NCBI GenBank assembly: GCA_002284615.2
Contig: MU069797.1
Span: 1-14,283, forward strand
Source of the DNA: Dunaliella salina
Taxonomy: Eukaryota > Chlorophyta > Chlorophyceae > Chlamydomonadales > Dunaliellaceae
Direction of reading: 5' to 3'
Length of the DNA: 14,283 nucleotides
The position numbers and the translations under genes are program-made. A model generated the notes under the pieces. That model worked only from the letters and a program-made list of their open reading frames with translations. It did no database searches and was not told where the DNA came from. Below, one piece after another: positions 7,130 to 14,283 of this stretch. Positions within the stretch are counted from its first letter, which is position 1. Each line of letters opens with the position of its first letter.

Positions 7130-7966
7130 GAAAACCATATGGACCCCCACCAATCAGAGAAAGACAGGAAGTTTGCTTGGAAGACTGCACTTTTAGTTAC
7201 CAGAATTGGCAAAACCTGCTAAGGATGTCCAACGCTCAACCCACTGCACATTTTAAAATTGGTAATGCTTTCTGGCAAATGAAATCTGTGACTTTCAAAG
7301 AAAGGGTCAATGTCCTCAAATATCGAACAGACACCCTGTTCAATGGCAAACATGCCAGACGCTTCAGTGGCCACCGTGGACAAACTCCTTGCCCTCTTTT
7401 TGGCGCACCTGATAGCACCTCCCATACCCTACTCAGTTGCACTCACCCACAGATAAACAGAGCGAACATAATCGCCATCATTAAGCACTCAGCATCTGCG
7501 GTGAAGCAATCAGCAAAGAGGACAATGGATCTTACATTGCTTCTGTAGATGCATGCAATACAGAGAGGCTCTGCTCCCTGGAGATGGAAATTCCAAACAG
7601 CGTCCACAAACATTCCGTATTGGCTGTTTCCATCCAGACTTTGCATCCAGACTTTCCATCCAGACATCCACCAAACACACAGCTCAGTCGCCCTGATGGC
7701 AACATAGTTATGTCCCTGCTGGAACTATCTTCAACCTCTACAATACTGATCCCCTCTGCAAACTTGGCCTAACCAAAGACAAAGCTCACAATACTGCAAG
7801 AGATCTCCACTATCACGCTGTAATGAGCCTAACAAACATGTATAATACCAAATACCATCCAATTCAGCAACATAAGCATTGGGGTTTGGGGGGAGGGGGC
7901 TATATAGCCATGTATGGGGCGGGCTGCATACAGGACAGCAAGGCGCGCAGCTGGACGGATGGCTGA
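7130..7966 (+). pseudogene. C-terminal remnant of a second non-LTR retrotransposon
   Basis: The remnant is read across frames: 7130-7200 (DRKFAWKTALL), 7195-7540 (QNWQNLLRM through FKERVNVLKYRTDTLFN), then 7545-7770 and 7724-7966. The centre has a zinc-knuckle-like pattern, CPLFGAPDSTSHTLLSCTH (about 7390-7446), followed by a stretch ending in a His-rich or Ser/Ala segment. This C-x2-C, D-S-x2-H-x-L-x2-C arrangement is typical of C-terminal tails of non-LTR elements; the second Cys of the usual CPLCG is Phe here. Further on, SRPDG near 7690 is an acidic motif that could belong to an endonuclease-like domain, which I cannot confirm. At least two frame changes (near 7540 and 7725) and the absence of a polymerase domain mark it as dead. 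It differs in sequence from the LINE at 3921-5936. Confidence 0.65.
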
Positions 7967-7999
7967 CAACCCGCCGGACCCACATTAGCTGAGCTGCTC

Positions 8000-8105
8000 A
8001 TAGCTAGCCTTCGTTTATGGTGCTCACTGTTAGTTCCAGCGCTGACTGTTGGGTTTTTCCTTCACGTGCGCTGGGTGTGTCCAGCATAGACTTTTTACTT
8101 TTTAC
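8000..8105 (+). repeat. Dispersed repeat family R, short copy
   Basis: TGGTGCTCACTGTTAGTTCC, GACTGTTGGGTTTTTCCTTC, then TGTCCAGCATAGACTT match the end of the long copy at 10260-10350. A small direct duplication (TTTTTACT twice) follows at about 8091-8110. Confidence 0.7.
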
Positions 8106-9242
8106 TTTTTAAAACCCCGCACCAACCAAGGACAAAAAAACAGACACACCCACCCTCAAGTCCTAAACAGAGAACACAGGTCTCCAACCCACCAAAGTCA
8201 GAAGAGCAGGGCTGGCCACCAGAACCTGTGCGATGCACTGCCTTAGCAGCACACCAAACAAACATGCCCTAGGCCAAACTAGCAGAAGGCAGGAAAAGCA
8301 GCCGATTCCGCAGCCAATCCCAGCACACAGCCTAGTGTTCTGTTGCTGGCTAGACTCCAGCAAAACATGATGTGATGCTAGGCTAGTAGCCAAAGCATGA
8401 CGCCAAAGATCGCCCTCTGGAGTGTTTGAAGACCAGCAGCAGGGTCAATACCCCAGCCCCACTGTCTAGCTCCCACTTGCATGCCTCTCCACTTGGAATG
8501 TGTGCTCAGCATAGGCTACTTTTCTTACTAAAAAAAGAAGAAACACAAGCCTGTCGTGCTTCTGGCGCCCTTTTAGTCAGCCGCCACAACCTATGCCTAA
8601 TTTGGGTGATATACTGCCAGACACTTTCAAACCCACTTCTGAGTGGGAGAAGTTGCTTCTTTGGATCAGAGGACTTGTCTGGCTTGTTGGTGGTATCTGG
8701 ATGTGGCTCAGGTGGAGCTCTGTGCATCAGAAACCGGCATTTCTTCCATCTGGGCCCACCATGCAATGTTTTGAGTTGGCAGATGATTTTCTATTAATAT
8801 TTACATAATTAAGGAGCATCAGTTGTGCCCCATACCTGCACTTCTTGGTCACCCCTGGGAATGGCCATTTTTTGAGGGACCCTGCTCAGGCCCAAACTGC
8901 GCCAGCGAGTATTTGGGCAGCCTGCTGGTAATATTGCAAGTGATTTTGGGTTGTCGGGAGCACCCCTGATGCTCGTCGGATTTTCATCGCACGGACAAGC
9001 ATGCATAACCTGGGAGGCCTGGCCAGGCCCCGGTAGGCCACCTACGCACCCGCTGTTCGTCCTGGCCGATGCCTGGGACTGTCATCATCAACACTGACGC
9101 CGCGGGCTGTGAAGATGGGTGCCTGAGGAGCTGCCGGGCTCCGCAAAGTTGCTGGAGCTATAAACTCTGGAAAGTTTGCTGGATTTTTCGAATTTTTAAG
9201 CCTGCCCGCGAAAAGTGGTTGGGTAAGTCTCTTCAAAACAAA
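8106..9242. other. No gene supported; weak repeat trace near 8485-8530
   Basis: CACTTGGAATGTGTGCTCAGCATAG at 8489-8515 resembles the CACTGGATGTGCCCAGCATAG end of repeat family R. Open frames of 60-120 codons exist on both strands (for example 8426-8797 plus, 8809-9006 minus), but they overlap each other and show no recognisable domain. Confidence 0.4.
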
Positions 9243-9297
9243 ATCATAACAGCGTATTTAATCTCAAAAAATCATAACAGCGTATTTAATCTCAAAT
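9243..9297. repeat. Perfect 28 bp tandem duplication
   Basis: ATCATAACAGCGTATTTAAT plus CTCAAA is present twice with a 28 bp period (starts 9243 and 9271). The copies are identical, so the duplication is recent. Confidence 0.9.
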
Positions 9298-9930
9298 GAC
9301 TGGCTGCCCGCTGAACTTGAAAGGGGTTGGCATTTGAAATCCTGACCCCGTCCATACACTCCGCTGAAGCATCAAAATTTCATTAAATATTAATAGAAAA
9401 CCTTTCCCTGTCGTCATGACTCCTCTCGACTGGCTTTGGAGCACCCCCAGGACAGCCCCCTGCCAGCTCGCATCAGGTGGCCACCAGTGCACTCAGAGAC
9501 CATCCCAGGGTCCACCTGCAGGCTTGGGGGTGAAGCTGGAGGGTCAGGGCACACAGGGGGTGAGTTTTGCTGGCTGAGCGCGCAAACATGCAGACCTAGC
9601 GCGCAGCAGGGTTCACCAAATGGGACCAACTCAGCACTGAAAAATTGCTTTTTTTACTAGCTTCCAGGTGATGTGCTCAGAATGGGCAGAGGTGGCCTGG
9701 CTGGCAAAAGGCAGGATATCACACAGGGTTGTGGCGCCTGACTTTTAGGCTAGTTCCTATAGGTATGGCTAAAACATTTTCCTGCAAGGTACTGTATGTG
9801 TAATTTTTGGGCTGGACCCCACCCACCCACCACCCATCCCCAAACCCCCCCTTCCAGTGGCCCTACTCGGACAATGAGGGTACCAATCTGCTCCTCTTTA
9901 AATTTTTCATCTATCTGCCTATTTGCTAGG
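9298..9930. other. No gene supported
   Basis: A GC-richer stretch at 9420-9640 has open frames on both strands (plus 9436-9660, minus 9414-9629) with Pro/Gly/Cys-rich products that match nothing I know. 9815-9860 is a C-rich low-complexity tract. Confidence 0.35.
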
Positions 9931-9934
9931 GCGG

Positions 9935-10350
9935 CAGGCTTTGGCCCGGGTTGTGGCATCGCCGCCCACGTTAGCCACAATTAGGAGAGCCGGCGCAGGA
10001 GTGGACCCGGAAGTTAGCGCAATGGAGATGGTGCGCAGAGGTGGAGTGATCTCAGCTTGGGTTTGCATAACTGCGTGCTCAAGTCCTCGTTACGGCTGGC
10101 CCCTGTGCAAGAGGGGGGCCCATGCTGAGATGTCGAATAGCTTGCTCTGAGGCCAATGGGTGGGTCTCAAGTTTGCTGGACAGGGCCTCATAACGGTAGT
10201 GTCTTGAGTGCTCAAGGTGGAGGCCAACTTGCTGGAGTACACTTCCGTGCTTCTTTACCTCCTGATGTGGTGGGGCTCACTCTCAGTTTCTTCGTTGACT
10301 GTTGGGTCTTTCCTCAGTGCACACTGGATGTGCCCAGCATAGTCCTTACT
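9935..10350 (+). repeat. Dispersed repeat family R, direct long copy
   Basis: It is homologous to the reverse complement of 6480-6885 and carries further right-hand sequence (GGTGGGGCTCACTCTCAGTT, GACTGTTGGGTCTTTCC, GTGCCCAGCATAG) shared with the short copies at 6958, 8000 and 10800. Divergence between copies is substantial, so these are old. Confidence 0.8.
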
Positions 10351-10620
10351 TGTCCTTCAACTGAGCTACCTTCATCGCCCCTTCCATAAAACTGACCTTG
10401 CAAGCAGGTGCAGTTATGTAACCCAACCGATGTCTGAGCATTAGCCAAGCCTGTGTCTGCAAGCTTGAGATGCTGTGCCTGGGCTGAGGACTGCTTCAAT
10501 TTTTGCCTGGACTGGTCTGGTGACAGGCCTCTGTGCTTCCGCTCAGCTGCCCTTGTTGGCAGATAAGGCGACGTAACTTTACCTTACCATCATGATGTAA
10601 CACCTGTGTGGCCCATTTCC
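10351..10620. other. No gene seen
   Basis: Short open frames only; no recognised element. Confidence 0.35.
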
Positions 10621-10624
10621 TTTA

Positions 10625-10760
10625 CAGGCTAGCAGTCAGTCGTTTTGACTGGAGGCCTTCTTTGCTATAACCTGTAAACTGCAACCCTTACCCTTTGGAC
10701 TAACAGGCGGGCAGTCAGTTGCTTTGGCTGAAGACCTCTTAGCGTCACCTATGTAACCCA
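10625..10760 (+). repeat. Two adjacent LINE-tail-like blocks
   Basis: GCAGTCAGTCGTTTTGACTG with GAGGCCTTCTTT starts near 10630. A second version, GCAGTCAGTTGCTTTGGCTG with AAGACCTC, starts near 10710. Both resemble the 3' tail of the LINE at 6050-6100. They may be tail remnants of related elements or a small tandem duplication. Confidence 0.5.
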
Positions 10761-10799
10761 TCAGAAATAATTTAACAGTTCATATTGTTGGATGATTCC

Positions 10800-10950
10800 T
10801 GTGCTCCTTCTCCTTTTGGTCTGGACAGGTGGGACTCAATCTCAGTTTCTGCACCGCTGGTTGGCAACTTTTGGGTCTTTCTTCGATACACTGGCTTTCG
10901 CTCTGTGCAGACTTCTTTTTCTTCTCCTGACTGGAGGCCTCATGATTGAT
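10800..10950 (+). repeat. Dispersed repeat family R, diverged short copy
   Basis: GTGGGACTCAATCTCAGTTT, TTTTGGGTCTTTCTTCGATA and CTGGAGGCCTCATG follow the order of the right-hand part of family R and a tail-like block. More diverged than the other copies. Confidence 0.5.
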
Positions 10951-10959
10951 GCTGTATGT

Positions 10960-11217
10960 GTAGTCTAAGCTCGGAACACAAGCTGAACTTGTTAAGCTTG
11001 CGACACCTCACGACCTTCATGAATCCTATTTCAAAATCACAATACATGACAAGCCAGCCCAGCCATTCACAACTGGATGACATTACTGCCAAAATGGCAA
11101 AGTGTGTCACTACCCACAAGCCACCCTCTCTTCAGCCGGGACATATAATGTCTGATGCTGAAGCCAATTTGGCCCCATGCCAGCCTTTCTACATTTTTAA
11201 ACTGTGGCGCGGCGAAG
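10960..11217. other. Region downstream of ERV1, probably including its 3' untranslated part
   Basis: It follows the ERV1 stop codon on the minus strand. A plus-strand frame (10956-11318) overlaps the last ERV1 exon and is judged a shadow. No clear polyadenylation signal was identified. Confidence 0.35.
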
Positions 11218-12127
11218 CTACTTCTTTCCCATCCCCCAGTTGCCCATGTCACAAGAAGACGCATTTTCATCTCCACAGTCTAGGGGGGACCAGCGTGCCT
11301 CCACGAGGTCACAGTTGAAAACAGGCTTGTTCAAACTGCGGTTCACAGTGTTGTGCACACGGCACATCCACTGCCGCAGGTCTTTGCCGCTATTCACCAT
11401 CGGTGGATCACGCCTGCAGATGGAATTGCGAAAGATGAACATCACAGAAAAGAAAAGAAACGAAAGATAAGAAAAACTACGTAGGCAGAGAAACTCTCCA
11501 TACATCAATGAAGGGAAAGGGGACACATTCGTTCATAAAGAGCTGTGAGTCCCTTCCACCACACACCCGTGACAAATGAGTTTGCTCCAGGGGGCAATGG
11601 CTGCGTGTTTGAGCCTCAAGCACTCGTTCAACATGACCATGAATCCTAGGAAGACTTGAAGTGTCGAACTCACCTAAAGGCACCAGCATTGCCCGACTCT
11701 TGGCTTGCTTTTCAAGGCATGAGAGGATACACCTGTTTGCCTTGCAATACACAGATAGGCCTCGGGGTTGTTCTGCCTGGTGGCTCAGGGAATCTTGTGC
11801 TGTCAGAGCAAAGCTGTAGCAGGCTCTTGGCGCAGGCAAGATCAAGCCCAGTGTGTCTTCAAGCTGTCCATTCAAGAAACTGGAGGATGCTAGTTGGCAG
11901 AAGATCAAGCAACTTGGGAAGGCTGACTGCCCGACACGCTTTCAATCACACTGCCCACACACCTGACAATCTCTTTGAAGTGGCGGGCACACTCAGAGCA
12001 GGGGTAGATCCGTGTCAGGCAGTCGATGAGCTGGCGAGCATCCCGCCGCTGCTGACGCGAGGGGTTGTCAGGAAATTGAGCTGCCAACATGTGCAGGAGT
12101 GTCCACGTTGACCTGCCCAGATCCTCC
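11218..12127 (-). CDS. ERV1: FAD-linked sulfhydryl oxidase ERV1/ALR, last two exons
   Basis: Erv1/ALR enzymes pass electrons from thiols to oxygen or cytochrome c through FAD and drive disulfide import in the mitochondrial intermembrane space. Two exons are visible on the minus strand: 12127-11963 and 11413-11218. They join in phase (codon AG|G, Arg) and give 119 C-terminal residues ending at a TAG at 11218-11220. EDLGRSTWTLLHMLAAQFPD opens the FAD-binding helix (residues 1-20). YPCSEC at 41-46 is the redox-active CxxC. HFKEIV precedes the second exon. WMCRVHNTVNRSLNK at 70-84 holds the FAD-contacting CxxH-N motif, and Cys72/Cys89 form the CX16C structural pair. Cys101/Cys109 are a C-terminal pair, the plant-type position, but spaced CX7C. 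The first residue sits on a split codon, so at least one earlier exon exists; I could not find it. The domain is intact. Confidence 0.93.
11414..11962 (-). other. Intron between the two ERV1 exons
   Basis: The donor is AG|GTGTGT (exon ends at 11963) and the acceptor CATCTGCAG|G (exon starts at 11413). The 549 nt intron has an A/T-rich, pyrimidine-rich stretch just before the acceptor. A sense-strand open frame of 143 codons (11908-11477) lies inside it; it has no recognised domain and is probably chance. Confidence 0.85.
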
Positions 12128-12134
12128 CTGACAG
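12083..12134 (-). repeat. Exon-edge block of ERV1, source copy of a duplication
   Basis: This 52 bp block includes the acceptor (CTGTCAG|G) and the first part of the ERV1 exon. A diverged copy lies at 12268-12319, about 80 percent identical without gaps. The part CACTCCTGCACATGTTGGC also resembles the unit of the minisatellite between them. Confidence 0.85.
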
Positions 12135-12145
12135 GGTCAACATGT

Positions 12146-12269
12146 CAACATGTGCAGGAGTGATGTCGCAACATGCCAATATGAGCAGGAGTGATGTGTG
12201 AACATGCCAACATGAGCAGGAGTGGTGTGTGAAGACGCCAACATGAGCAGGAGTGATGTGTGAAGACGC
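12146..12269 (-). repeat. 31 bp minisatellite, four units, next to the ERV1 acceptor
   Basis: Four consecutive 31 bp units (12146-12176, 12177-12207, 12208-12238, 12239-12269) share CACTCCTGCTCATGTTGGC on the minus strand, differing at a few bases. This core is nearly the same as CACTCCTGCACATGTTGGC in the ERV1 exon, so the array looks derived from the exon. It lies in the intron immediately before the acceptor used. Confidence 0.9.
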
Positions 12270-12319
12270 CAACATTGGCAGGAATGTCCATGCTGACCAC
12301 CCTAGGTCCTCCCTGGCAG
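12268..12319 (-). pseudogene. Duplicated, partial ERV1 exon start
   Basis: This is a 52 bp copy of the ERV1 exon edge, with an acceptor-like CTGCCAG|G followed by coding for EDLGWSAWTFLPMLA against EDLGRSTWTLLHMLA in the true exon. After 52 bp it passes into the minisatellite rather than into the rest of the exon. Reading on from it, the frame does not agree with the true exon, so use of this acceptor would destroy the product. It is a decoy exon start rather than a working alternative. Confidence 0.8.
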
Positions 12320-12745
12320 TATGCGCGCATCATTTGCCTTGTCAAGACGCTGCCTGCGTGCAGCATGCTGGAGTGCAAAAGATGATGGATGCATAGACCA
12401 AGTGCTGCTTCAGTCTGGAGAGCGACAGCACGACAAGGTAGTCTCCAGCCTAGAACACGGCTTGGAGCGTGAGCTGAAATGGAGGTCTGTCAGGCCTTCA
12501 ACTGAAATGAGGTGGTTCCACCCTTTGTCGCACAAGTGGCACTGGCGTGCATCAACACTAAGACTGAGGGCGCCTGCATAGCATCGAGTGTGCACACCAT
12601 GAGGCAAACTACCTGACCCATACCGTGGGGAGTTCACAAGGCAACATCAGCGGTGATCCTTGGGGGCAAGAAAAAACTCAGGGAAAAACCTGACGCACAT
12701 AAAAGATGATGTCAGTGCTCTTGAATTGTGGCACACCATGTGCTA
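12320..12745. other. No gene identified; upstream ERV1 exon not found
   Basis: A minus-strand frame at 12637-12410 (75 codons) contains QCHLCDKGWNHL and ends before the duplicated exon edge. It does not resemble the N-terminal part of Erv1 proteins and no donor with the needed phase was found, so it is not assigned to the gene. Confidence 0.4.
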
Positions 12746-12757
12746 CCGGCGTACACT

Positions 12758-12860
12758 TTGTGATACATACATACATTAAACATACAAGTGCTTATACTGT
12801 ACTTATATATACTTATACAGTACTGTTTATACATACTTATATATACATACATATATACCT
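12758..12860. repeat. Imperfect TA/TACA microsatellite-like tract
   Basis: ATACATACATACATTAAACA, then TACTTATATATACTTATACA-type units. The tract contains TATACTGTACTTATATATAC facing TATACAGTACTG, so it can fold back on itself. Confidence 0.75.
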
Positions 12861-13150
12861 TCAATTTGATTGGCTTTATCTTGGCCTGAGGATGGGTGCA
12901 TGTGGGAACTCAGGGATTGATTGAACACGTCATTGTCATAAGCTCTCAAAAAGTGTGGGTCACTATGCAAAGAGCATGCGCACATGCACAAGCACGACCC
13001 CCCCCCCGCCTCCTCAAAAAACACCTACAGTGCTTCCTTTTTAGGTTTTCAGAAACCTTGGTCTTACAATCCACCCAAACAGGCTCATTTTTGAAACCTT
13101 GAATTTATATCTTTTTCACACAAGCCCCAAACCTGCCAACGCGGCCTTCT
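12861..13150. other. No gene seen; short poly(C) run
   Basis: A run of C near 12999-13007 and mixed-composition sequence without a supported reading frame. Confidence 0.4.
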
Positions 13151-13301
13151 GGCTATGAAGAGCTTGGCATAACTCTTGAAGGCCACCAGAACACATAAGA
13201 GAGTGTATCCTCCTGGGCAAAGAGAACTGTCCTGTTGCAGGCCATCAGTTGACAGTGCCAGACACCATCCAATTCATAACGGCCATGCTTGCTGGCAGCT
13301 A

Positions 13302-13667
13302 GCCATTTCCCATGGCTACTGGGTTGGAAAATGATGCAATGCCAAACCCCTTGGACTTCAACGCCTCTGCACATGCTGTGAGGTGCTGCTCACCAGGGCT
13401 GTTGTGCCGGGCAATCTTCAAATACAATGTTGTGCTGAACATGAGCTCATCTTCACAGAGCTAAGAACCATCGCCAGCACCAGCAGCGCCAGTTTTCACA
13501 AAGTCAGGGTAGCGCAAATTTGCACCCAAGCGGCAGGCCCACCCGCAGAATGCTTCAGCCATGGGCAGTGGCTTGGCTGCAGCCCTCTTTTGACCTACTG
13601 CCGCTGTTCCGAGCTTCAGGGCTTGTATCAGCAGCTGCTTGTCTTGCTGCCTTTTCTGGCATCGGCA
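13302..13667 (-). pseudogene. Unrecognised coding frame broken by one in-frame TAG
   Basis: On the minus strand a single frame is open from 13667 to 13302 except for one TAG at 13463-13461. The first part (68 codons) includes QALKLGTAAVGQKRAAAKPL and LGANLRYPDFVKTG. The second part (53 codons) includes FSTTLYLKIARHNSPGEQHL and AEALKSKGFGIASF. The amino-acid make-up (mixed, amphipathic, protein-like on both sides of the stop) suggests a former gene with one nonsense change, or a cassette in which the TAG sits in an AG acceptor (GTTCTTAG). I recognise no family. Just downstream (13374-13153) another frame stays open for 73 codons, with GRYELDGVWHCQL, which may be the continuation after a frameshift. 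No start codon is evident, so an upstream exon or truncation is likely. Confidence 0.45.
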
Positions 13668-13955
13668 TTACGTGGTATCAAGGCCCAATCCTTTAGCCAA
13701 TGCTTTCACAAGGGATAGCCAGGTGGCTCATACCAGGTGCCTGAACTTTGATGGTTACACCTTGTGCCAAGTCTGTCTGCTTGTAAACGTCAGAAGGTTT
13801 GCTGCCACCTCTTGACCTTTTTCTTGTTATCATTACCATCCACAAAGGATTTTGTGAATTGGATTACTCAACATTATATCGGAAAGGGGTCTAAGGTATT
13901 CTAAAGTACTTCAACCCCTTTTACAATGGAGTTCCTCAATGCTACAGAGTGAGTG
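13668..13955. other. No gene seen
   Basis: AT-richer sequence; nothing recognised. Confidence 0.35.
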
Positions 13956-14103
13956 AAAAGACAATGGACGCATGAGCATTGCGATTTGCCCTTCATTTTT
14001 CTAAGATGCCTGAGGATGCTGTCCAGCTTGTGAGGGAGCATCCTCAGGCATCCCCCCAAAAAATGGAGCAAGGAAATCGCAGTGCTCATACCTCCTCTGT
14101 CTT
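13956..14103. repeat. Long hairpin-forming inverted repeat
   Basis: The centre is a perfect 16 bp inverted repeat: GATGCCTGAGGATGCT at 14005-14020 and its reverse complement at 14037-14052, with a 16 nt loop. Pairing continues outward with mismatches: ATGAGCATTGCGATTT (from 13972) faces AAATCGCAGTGCTCAT (to 14089), then GAAAAGACA faces TGTCTTTCT. The result is a stem of about 65 positions. It could be a foldback element or a small-RNA hairpin. Confidence 0.85.
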
Positions 14104-14283
14104 TCTGCTTGCACCATTACTCCCAATTACCCCAAAAGCTGATTTTATGTCCTTCAAGACATCCCCAAACGTCATAATTCGTTATTTTAATCACATGTCT
14201 TATGTTATTTTATTTATTGCTTATCTTGATTTTTTACCGGAAGAAAAGTACTCCACAAAAAAAGATGAGAGCGCGCGCGCACA
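14104..14283. other. No gene seen; (GC)n run at the end
   Basis: AT-rich sequence ending in GAGCGCGCGCGCGCACA, a short alternating GC tract cut by the window edge. Confidence 0.5.

Noticed and set aside
8426..8797. Plus-strand 123-codon frame
   Set aside because: It overlaps open frames on both strands, has no recognisable motif and contains a trace of repeat family R.
11656..12111. Plus-strand 151-codon frame
   Set aside because: It overlaps the ERV1 exon on the opposite strand, where residue conservation and splice phase clearly favour the minus strand.
11963..12112. ERV1 exon starting at 12112 after GGGCAG
   Set aside because: The bases before it continue the conserved EDLGR in frame, so the acceptor CTGTCAG at 12128-12134 is the better choice.
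12146..12269. 31 bp repeats as a possible CRISPR array
   Set aside because: The units are directly adjacent with no unique spacers, and the setting is a eukaryotic intron.
12268..12319. Upstream exon edge as the functional ERV1 acceptor
   Set aside because: Conserved Erv1 residues are lost (R to W, H to P) and the reading frame past the minisatellite disagrees with the true exon.
12410..12637. Minus-strand 75-codon frame as the missing upstream ERV1 exon
   Set aside because: Its sequence does not resemble Erv1 N-termini and no donor site of the required phase ends it.

Overview
The window looks like nuclear DNA of a eukaryote, most likely a green alga (chlorophyte). It holds one recognisable host gene fragment with spliceosomal GT-AG introns. 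That gene has the plant-type arrangement of an Erv1 sulfhydryl oxidase, with a cysteine pair after the catalytic core. The rest is dominated by decayed retrotransposons, miniature inverted-repeat elements and diverged repeats. Nothing suggests a prokaryote: there are no operons, no Shine-Dalgarno-led genes and no dense coding. The genus cannot be fixed from sequence alone.

Layout, left to right. 1-395 (minus) is the start of an open frame that leaves the window; it is Ser/Gln-rich, acidic and begins with a basic stretch, and may be a transposase-like protein. 430-650 carries a cluster of GTCGAC-type palindromes and a strong hairpin. 1160-1860 is a diverged triplicated repeat followed by a ~220 bp segment that recurs at 3637-3860. 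1892-3024 is a nest of inverted-repeat elements: two short elements with TGTTGAGGTA termini, and between them a 657 bp hAT-like element with intact target-site duplications. 3199-6120 is LINE territory: a 3' end scrap, then a 5'-truncated LINE with recognisable reverse transcriptase motifs and at least four disabling changes. 6480-8110 and 9930-10920 share a dispersed repeat family in both orientations. Between its copies, at 7130-7966, lies the C-terminal remnant of a second non-LTR element. 8110-9930 holds no gene I can support.

11218-12127 (minus) holds the last two exons of an ERV1/ALR-type FAD-linked sulfhydryl oxidase, with exactly matching splice phases. The acceptor edge of its penultimate exon has been partly duplicated upstream, and a 31 bp minisatellite lies between the two copies and appears to derive from the exon sequence. 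12320-13150 has no recognised gene. 13302-13667 (minus) is an unrecognised open frame broken by one in-frame TAG. 13956-14103 forms a long hairpin with a perfect 16 bp core.

The genes do not form a pathway. The one likely functional unit is the ERV1 fragment (mitochondrial intermembrane-space disulfide relay by family knowledge), embedded in transposon-rich DNA.
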